A stretch of 64,000 bases of DNA from Phyllobacterium calauticae. Lineage in GTDB: Bacteria > Pseudomonadota > Alphaproteobacteria > Rhizobiales > Rhizobiaceae. The translations under genes and the position numbers were made by a program. The stretch covers positions 992,001-1,056,000 of the forward strand of contig NZ_JAGENB010000001.1 of the NCBI RefSeq assembly GCF_019991125.1, written 5' to 3'. The notes under the pieces are model-generated. The model made no database searches and was not told where the DNA came from. It worked only from the letters and a program-made list of their open reading frames with translations. Below are positions 58,229-64,000 of this stretch, piece after piece (position 1 is the first letter of the stretch; each line of letters begins with the position of its first letter).

Positions 58229-61200
58229 ATGGCCCTACTGTCTTTTTTTAAATCTTTCACACCACAGAAGAATGCCGTTGGTCAGATTTTTTCGGTCCAA
58301 CCCAATCCAATCAGAGCCCATTACAAATCCATTGACGACCTGCGGGACCTGGGCGCGCGCGTGGCGCGCGGAGAAGATATCCGCCTGCCCGACTACGAAC
58401 CGATGGTGTTCGAACAGCGCACGGTTGAAAATGCCCGATTGATCCTCCATTCCTATCGTTCCTCCGACGCGGCTGCACGCAAGGGCGAGACGATTACTCC
58501 GGCGGCCCAGTGGCTCCTCGACAATTACTACCTCGTCGACCAGAACATCCAGCAGGTGGAGCGCGATCTTCCGAAGAAGTTTTTCCGCCAGCTGCCGCCG
58601 CTGGCCGGCAAGCCGGAAATCCCGCGCGTCATGGCGCTGGCCTGGCTCTATGCGGCCCATACGGACAGCCAGTTCTCGCTCAACAGCCTGACAGCGGTGG
58701 TCGAAGGATTCCAGACGGTTGCGCCCCTGCATATCGGCGAACTCTGGGCCCTGCCCTCCGCCGTGCGCTTCATTCTCATCGAAAACGCCCGCCGGCTGTC
58801 CTTGCGCGTCGAACGGGCGCGGCGCATGCGCGCCTATGCCAACAGCGTTGCCGACGAAATCACCCTGAACGCCGACAAGGATACCCTGCCGCAGCTTCTG
58901 GCCCAGTATACCACTGCCGCGCGTGACAGCACCTTCGCCACCCATCTGCTTTACCGCCTGCGCGGCGGCGCCATGCATTCCGGTGCGGCTGTCGCCTGGC
59001 TTGAGGAAGAGCTGGAAAAGAACGGCAGCGACGCCGAAGACGCCATCATCCAGGAACATACGCGCCAGTCCACCGGCGGCGTGACCATGGGCAACCTCAT
59101 CCGCAGCCTGAAGGCTATCGACGACGTCGACTGGATCACCTGGTTCGAGACGGTCAGCGGCGTCGATGCGGTGCTGCGCGAACATTCCAATTTTGATGCG
59201 CTCGATTTCCATTCCCGCAATGCCTATCGCGTGGCGATTGAAAAGATCGCGCGCCGCTCGGGCAAGAGCGAGCAGGACATCACCCAGGCCGCCCTCGACC
59301 TCGCCCACCACAGCGCCGAAACCAAGGGGGACGAGAAGAGCGTCACCGTGCAGCGCAAGCGCGACGTCGGCTATTATCTCGCCGGCGACGGCCGCTCGGA
59401 GCTGGAAGAAACCTGCGGCTCGACCCCAACCGTGCTGCAGCGCTGGGTCCGGTTCTACAAGACACTCGGCCTTGCCGGCCTGTGGATTCCGGCTTCGGTC
59501 ATTTCCATCGGCATTCTGTTCCTGATCCATTACTGGCTGCGCCGTTACGGCCTGCCGAGCGATACGGTTCTGCTGCTGACGGTCCTGGCGGTGTTCCCGA
59601 CGATGGAAACCGCCAACGGTTTCGTCAACTGGATCATTCCGATGTTCATGCCGCCGACACGGCTGATCGGTTTTGAATACAAGAATGGCCTGCCCCCCGA
59701 GGCGAAGACCCTCGTCGCAGTGCCGACGTTGATCACCTCGCGCGATTCCGTCGACGAGCATATCCGCAACCTCGAAGTGCATTATCTGACCAATCCGCGC
59801 GGCGAAATCTATTTCGCGCTGCTCACCGATTGGGCGGACAGCAAGGTCGAGCAGAACGAGAACGATCTCGACATTCTCGACTACGCCCGGGAAAAGGTCA
59901 CTGCGCTCAATCTGCACTATACGCAGGGCGGCAACCCGCGCTTCTTCCTCCTGCACCGCAAGCGCCTGTACAACGCGCAGGAAGGCCGCTGGATGGGCTG
60001 GGAGCGCAAGCGCGGCAAGCTGCATGAGCTGAACCTCCTGCTGCGCGGCGACAAGGACACAACCTATTTCCCCAGCAATGAGGAAGTGCCCGGCGACATC
60101 AAATTCGTGATGACGCTCGACTCCGATACGCGCCTCACGCCGGATTCGGTCAACCGCCTGGCGGGCAAGCTGAGCCATCCGCTCAACCGCCCGATCTACA
60201 AGGAAAAATCCGGCCGCGTGACCAGCGGCTATGCGATCCTGCAGCCGCGTGTCACCCCCTCGCTGACCACCGGTGACGATGCCTCGTTCCTGCAGCGCGT
60301 CTTCTCGGTCAACCGCGGTATCGACCCCTACGTCTTTGCCGTCTCGGACGTTTATCAGGACGTGCTGGGTGAAGGGACATTCACCGGCAAGGGCCTCTAT
60401 GATGTCGATTTCTTCGAATTGGCGCTCGACGGCAAGATCGACGAGAACACCGTTCTCAGCCATGATCTTCTGGAAGGCGGCTATGCCCGCGCGGCGCTCG
60501 TCAGTGACGTCGAGGTGGTTGAAGACTATCCGACAGGCTATAATGTCGACATCTCGCGCCACCATCGCTGGACGCGCGGCGACTGGCAGCTCCTGCCCTA
60601 CCTGTTCAGCACAAAGCCGGGTGTGACCGCCGTCACGCGCTGGAAGATGACCGACAATCTGCGCCGCTCGCTGACGCCGGTCTTCTGGATCATCGCCTCC
60701 ATCGCCGGCTGGACATTGCTGCCGCCCGGCGTCGCTGCCCTGTGGCAGTTCTTCATGATCTTCAGCATGTTCATCGTCCCGACGATGATCCTGTTCACCA
60801 ATCTTGTTCCGACAAACATGAACCTGTCGCTGAAGGGCCATTTCCAGGCGATCCTCACCGATATTTTCTCGGGCGCCGCCGATATCGCCCTGCGCATCAC
60901 CTTCATTGCCAACATGGCCTGCCTGATGGCCGATGCCATCGCACGCACGCTCTACCGCGTCTTCATATCGCGCAAGAACCTGCTGGAATGGCGTGCGGCG
61001 GCACAGGCGAAAGCCAGCGCCCCTGACACGCTGCAGTATTATACCCGTCTGATGTGGCCCGCGATCATCGTGGCTGCCGTCGCCATCACGCTGCCGCTGG
61101 CTACCCACAGCCGTGCCTGGTATCTGGCCGTGCCGTTTGCCGTGATCTGGTTCTTCTCGCCGATCATTGCCTGGCTGGTCAGCCGTTCGGCCAAGCCGCT

Positions 61201-64000
61201 CGATGATCTCAATGTCCGTTCTTCCGACAAGAGCGAATTGCGCCGCTTCGCCCGCCGCACCTGGCACTACTACGATACGTTCGTCACCAAGGAACAGAAT
61301 TTCATTCCGCCTGATAATTTCCAGGAGGACCCGCATCCGGTTATCGCCACGCGCACATCGCCGACCAATATCGGCATGTACCTGTTGTCGACCGTGGCGG
61401 CCCGGGATTTCGGCTGGATCGGCTTCAACGAGACGCTGACCCGTATCGACGACACGCTCTCCACGCTGGAAAAGATGGAGAAGTATCGCGGCCATCTCTA
61501 CAACTGGTACGAAACAACCACGCTGCGGCCGCTCCTGCCGCTCTACGTCTCGTCGGTGGACAGCGGCAATCTTGCCGGCCATCTGGTGGCGCTGTCTTCC
61601 GCGCTGGAAAAATGGGCGGAGGCCCCATCCGTCTATCTGCAAAGCGATCTCGACGGCATTCTCGATGTCAGCGATATTCTTGAAGAGGCGATCAACGACA
61701 TTCCCGATGAACGCCGCGTCCTGCGGCCCCTGCGCCGCCGGCTTGACGAGCGGGTGGCCAATTTCCGCCGAGCCATCACGACCATCAAGGAAGAGCCGGA
61801 AACGGCATCGCTGCGCACCATCAACCTTTCGCTGTTCGCCGGTGACATCCAGCGTCTGACGGAAGAACTGCACGGCGAACTCGAAAGCCCGCTCAGCACC
61901 ACTGCAAACGGCTGGGCGCTGATTCTGGTCAAGACCTGCCAGGCCCATACGGATGACGCCATCGGCACCCACGAGGGAACCGACAGCCTGCGCGAGCGGC
62001 TGGTTTCGCTGGCCACCCGCGCCCGCCAACTGGCCTTCGACACCGACTTCACCTTCCTCGAACGCAAGGAACGGCGCCTGCTGTCGATCGGCTTCCGCGT
62101 CGATACCAACGAGCTGGACGCGAGTTGCTACGATCTTCTCGCTTCGGAAGCGCGTCTTGCCAGCCTGTTTGCCATCGCCAAGGGCGATATCCCGGTCGAT
62201 CACTGGTTCCGCCTCGGCCGTCTCCTGGTGCCGGTTGGCTGGCGTGGTGCGCTGATCTCCTGGTCGGGCTCCATGTTCGAATATCTCATGCCGCCGCTGG
62301 TCATGATCGAACCGCTGGGCTCGATGCTGGATCAGACCAACAAGCTGATCGTCCAGCGCCAGATCGAATACGGTGATTCCAAGGGCCTGCCGTGGGGCAT
62401 TTCCGAAGCCGCGTACAATGCGCGCGATCCGGAGATGAACTACCAGTACACCAATTTCGGCGTCCCGACGCTGGGACTGAAACGCGGCCTGTCCAAGAAC
62501 TATGTGGTCGCGCCCTATGCCAGCATCATGGCGAGCCAGTATCGCCCGGCGGAAGCCGTGGCCAATCTGAAACGCCTGCGCGCGATGGGTGCGCTCGGTC
62601 AGTACGGTTTCTATGATGCCGTCGACTTCACCCGCTCCCGCGTGCGCGAAGACGAGGAATATGCCATCGTGCGCAACTACATGGCGCACCATCACGGCAT
62701 GTCGATCGTTGCCGTCAACAATGTCGTGTTCGAAGGCCGCATGCGCGACCGTTTCCACTCGGATCCCGTCATCGAAGCCGCCGAACTGCTGCTGCAGGAA
62801 AAGGCACCGCGCGAAATCCCTGTCCTGCAGGCCAAGGCCGACAATCCGATGCGCAAGGCCGTGGAAAGCGGCGAAGAAACGGCCTCCATCCGCTTCATCA
62901 AGAACCCACTTTCCGCTCCACGCGCCACGCAGATCATGTCGAACGGCCACTACTCGGTCATGGTCACCGCCAATGGCGGCGGCTACAGCCGCTGGAATGG
63001 CCTGGCGATCACCCGCTTCCAGCCGGATCCGCTGGAAAGCGGCTATGGAACATTCCTGTTCCTGCGCGATCTCGACAGCGGTGAATGGTGGTCGGCAACC
63101 GGCGATCCCGTAAGGGCGGCCGGCGAAAAGAGCACAACCATCTTCGCCGACTACAAGGCCGAGTTCGTCAAGGAAAACGGCACGATCCAGTCGACGGTGG
63201 AAACCATCGTCGCTTCGGATTCCGACGGCGAAGGCCGCCGCATCATCATCACCAATACCGGCACGAAAGACCGGATCATTGAAGTGACCTCCTATGCCGA
63301 ACTGGTTCTGACCGCAGACGATACGGACACGGCACATCCGGCATTCGCCAAGATGTTCGTGGAAACCGAGATCGTTCCGCGCGGCGACACGATCTACGCC
63401 ACCCGCCGCAAGCGCGGCAGCAACGAACCCGATATTCACGTGGCGCACGTGGTCACGGACGGATCAGGCGCCATGCGTGAAATCCAGGCGGAAACCGACC
63501 GCCGGGCCTTCATCGGCCGGGGCCGCAACCTGCGCAACCCGGTTGCCTTCGACGAAGGTGTAACCCTCAACGGCAGCCAGGGCTTTGTGCTGGACCCCAT
63601 CGCGTCACTGCGCTGCCGCGTCCGCGTTCCCGCGCACAAGCGCGTCACGCTGGTTTTCTGGACCCTTGTCGGCCCGGACCGGCACGAGCTGGAGGAGGTT
63701 GTTTCCCGCTTCCGGCATCCGGACTGCTTCGCTCGCGAATTCTCGCTGTCCTGGACAAGCTCGCAGGTGCGGCTGCACCATATCGAGATCAATCCGGACG
63801 AGGCGGCCGATTTCCAGCGCGTCGCCACCAGCCTGATCTATCCGGACAAGGCCCTGCGCATGCCCGCCGAAAGCATCGCTTCCGGCCTTGGCAGCCAGTC
63901 CGACCTCTGGCCGATGTCGATCTCCGGCGACTTTCCCATCCTTGCCCTGCGCATCGATGACGAAGCCGACATGGACACGCTGAAGAACGTCCTGAAGGCG
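58229..64000 (+). CDS. ndvB: Cyclic beta-1,2-glucan synthase NdvB/ChvB/Cgs (3' end outside window)
   Basis: The frame stays open for 1924 codons to the window edge; the family is about 2,800 residues, so roughly two thirds are present. The enzyme uses UDP-glucose to start, elongate and cyclise periplasmic beta-1,2-glucans at the inner membrane. Visible parts are a cytoplasmic N-terminus, membrane helices near residues 415-440, 445-480, 810-860 and 950-985, and a GT84 domain with MTLDSDTRL (DxD; Asp631) and the product-loop motif RHHRW (777-781). The start of the C-terminal GH94-like phosphorylase region, which controls glucan length, follows. GAAGG precedes the ATG. Loss of this gene abolishes osmoadaptation and host interaction in relatives. 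Confidence 0.97.
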   Translation, partial: MALLSFFKSFTPQKNAVGQIFSVQPNPIRAHYKSIDDLRDLGARVARGEDIRLPDYEPMVFEQRTVENARLILHSYRSSDAAARKGETITPAAQWLLDNYYLVDQNIQQVERDLPKKFFRQLPPLAGKPEIPRVMALAWLYAAHTDSQFSLNSLTAVVEGFQTVAPLHIGELWALPSAVRFILIENARRLSLRVERARRMRAYANSVADEITLNADKDTLPQLLAQYTTAARDSTFATHLLYRLRGGAMHSGAAVAWLEEELEKNGSDAEDAIIQEHTRQSTGGVTMGNLIRSLKAIDDVDWITWFETVSGVDAVLREHSNFDALDFHSRNAYRVAIEKIARRSGKSEQDITQAALDLAHHSAETKGDEKSVTVQRKRDVGYYLAGDGRSELEETCGSTPTVLQRWVRFYKTLGLAGLWIPASVISIGILFLIHYWLRRYGLPSDTVLLLTVLAVFPTMETANGFVNWIIPMFMPPTRLIGFEYKNGLPPEAKTLVAVPTLITSRDSVDEHIRNLEVHYLTNPRGEIYFALLTDWADSKVEQNENDLDILDYAREKVTALNLHYTQGGNPRFFLLHRKRLYNAQEGRWMGWERKRGKLHELNLLLRGDKDTTYFPSNEEVPGDIKFVMTLDSDTRLTPDSVNRLAGKLSHPLNRPIYKEKSGRVTSGYAILQPRVTPSLTTGDDASFLQRVFSVNRGIDPYVFAVSDVYQDVLGEGTFTGKGLYDVDFFELALDGKIDENTVLSHDLLEGGYARAALVSDVEVVEDYPTGYNVDISRHHRWTRGDWQLLPYLFSTKPGVTAVTRWKMTDNLRRSLTPVFWIIASIAGWTLLPPGVAALWQFFMIFSMFIVPTMILFTNLVPTNMNLSLKGHFQAILTDIFSGAADIALRITFIANMACLMADAIARTLYRVFISRKNLLEWRAAAQAKASAPDTLQYYTRLMWPAIIVAAVAITLPLATHSRAWYLAVPFAVIWFFSPIIAWLVSRSAKPLDDLNVRSSDKSELRRFARRTWHYYDTFVTKEQNFIPPDNFQEDPHPVIATRTSPTNIGMYLLSTVAARDFGWIGFNETLTRIDDTLSTLEKMEKYRGHLYNWYETTTLRPLLPLYVSSVDSGNLAGHLVALSSALEKWAEAPSVYLQSDLDGILDVSDILEEAINDIPDERRVLRPLRRRLDERVANFRRAITTIKEEPETASLRTINLSLFAGDIQRLTEELHGELESPLSTTANGWALILVKTCQAHTDDAIGTHEGTDSLRERLVSLATRARQLAFDTDFTFLERKERRLLSIGFRVDTNELDASCYDLLASEARLASLFAIAKGDIPVDHWFRLGRLLVPVGWRGALISWSGSMFEYLMPPLVMIEPLGSMLDQTNKLIVQRQIEYGDSKGLPWGISEAAYNARDPEMNYQYTNFGVPTLGLKRGLSKNYVVAPYASIMASQYRPAEAVANLKRLRAMGALGQYGFYDAVDFTRSRVREDEEYAIVRNYMAHHHGMSIVAVNNVVFEGRMRDRFHSDPVIEAAELLLQEKAPREIPVLQAKADNPMRKAVESGEETASIRFIKNPLSAPRATQIMSNGHYSVMVTANGGGYSRWNGLAITRFQPDPLESGYGTFLFLRDLDSGEWWSATGDPVRAAGEKSTTIFADYKAEFVKENGTIQSTVETIVASDSDGEGRRIIITNTGTKDRIIEVTSYAELVLTADDTDTAHPAFAKMFVETEIVPRGDTIYATRRKRGSNEPDIHVAHVVTDGSGAMREIQAETDRRAFIGRGRNLRNPVAFDEGVTLNGSQGFVLDPIASLRCRVRVPAHKRVTLVFWTLVGPDRHELEEVVSRFRHPDCFAREFSLSWTSSQVRLHHIEINPDEAADFQRVATSLIYPDKALRMPAESIASGLGSQSDLWPMSISGDFPILALRIDDEADMDTLKNVLKA

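Noticed and set aside
58235-63448. Minus-strand open frame of 1737 codons opposite the glucan synthase
   Set aside because: It is antisense to a gene with clear GT84 motifs, rich in Arg/Gly/Ala/Gln with no domain or ribosome site. In high G+C DNA long antisense frames arise from the codon bias of the real gene.

Overview
The window looks like a chromosomal segment of an alphaproteobacterium of the order Hyphomicrobiales (Rhizobiales), most likely close to Phyllobacteriaceae/Brucellaceae. The reasons are the ActS/ActR (RegB/RegA) redox pair, a cyclic beta-1,2-glucan synthase of the NdvB/ChvB/Cgs type, MmcB, a hutC-controlled histidine operon that uses formimidoylglutamate deiminase, and high G+C content with many ATGA/TGATG gene overlaps. 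I saw no rRNA, tRNA, CRISPR array, insertion sequence or prophage.

Layout. 1-4.1 kb: the end of a DUF2339 membrane protein, then a minus-strand thiamine operon (permease, substrate-binding protein, thiE, thiD) behind a TPP riboswitch. 4.1-5.1 kb: a lone TadG-like protein. 5.2-11.5 kb: a six-gene minus-strand operon (M19 dipeptidase, binding protein, two permeases, two ATPases) for peptide uptake and cleavage. 11.5-12.5 kb: a TumE/TumA-like toxin-antitoxin pair whose toxin is frameshifted. 12.5-15 kb: gyrB. 15.2-17.5 kb and 23.6-27.0 kb: two paralogous cassettes, each an S10 carboxypeptidase-like lipoprotein followed by a secreted EF-hand protein. Between them lie a cytochrome P450, an Xre/ParS-RES toxin-antitoxin pair with an inverted-repeat operator, and a glutathione-dependent formaldehyde oxidation cluster (adhC, GNAT, DUF1345, fghA).

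27-35.5 kb: hrpB, actS-actR, mmcB, an L,D-transpeptidase lipoprotein, a Phd/VapC-type toxin-antitoxin pair and pgm. 35.5-42 kb: a large GH92 alpha-mannosidase-like lipoprotein with a coiled-coil N-terminal stalk, mrp, and an AhpD-like protein divergent from an ECF41-type sigma factor that has an ECF41-like promoter in front of it. 41.7-44.7 kb: a copper-delivery operon (DUF2946-like, PepSY membrane protein, PCuAC, SCO1). 44.8-52.7 kb: histidine utilisation, hutIHGUD divergent from hutFC with a HutC-type operator between them. 52.8-57.9 kb: a small uncharacterised operon followed by a sulfate ABC transporter (binding protein, cysT, cysW, cysA). 58.2-64 kb: the 5' two thirds of the cyclic glucan synthase, open at the window end.

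How the genes fit together. Much of the window is nutrient acquisition: peptides, histidine, sulfate, thiamine and possibly glycoproteins. The two S10 enzymes and the GH92 mannosidase are all predicted lipoproteins and could act together on extracellular glycopeptides; this is inference. The least described material is the duplicated S10/EF-hand cassette, the helical C-terminal repeats on one copy, the coiled-coil GH92, and the Cys-rich gene plus micro-ORF upstream of the sulfate transporter, which shares a promoter-region motif with that transporter.
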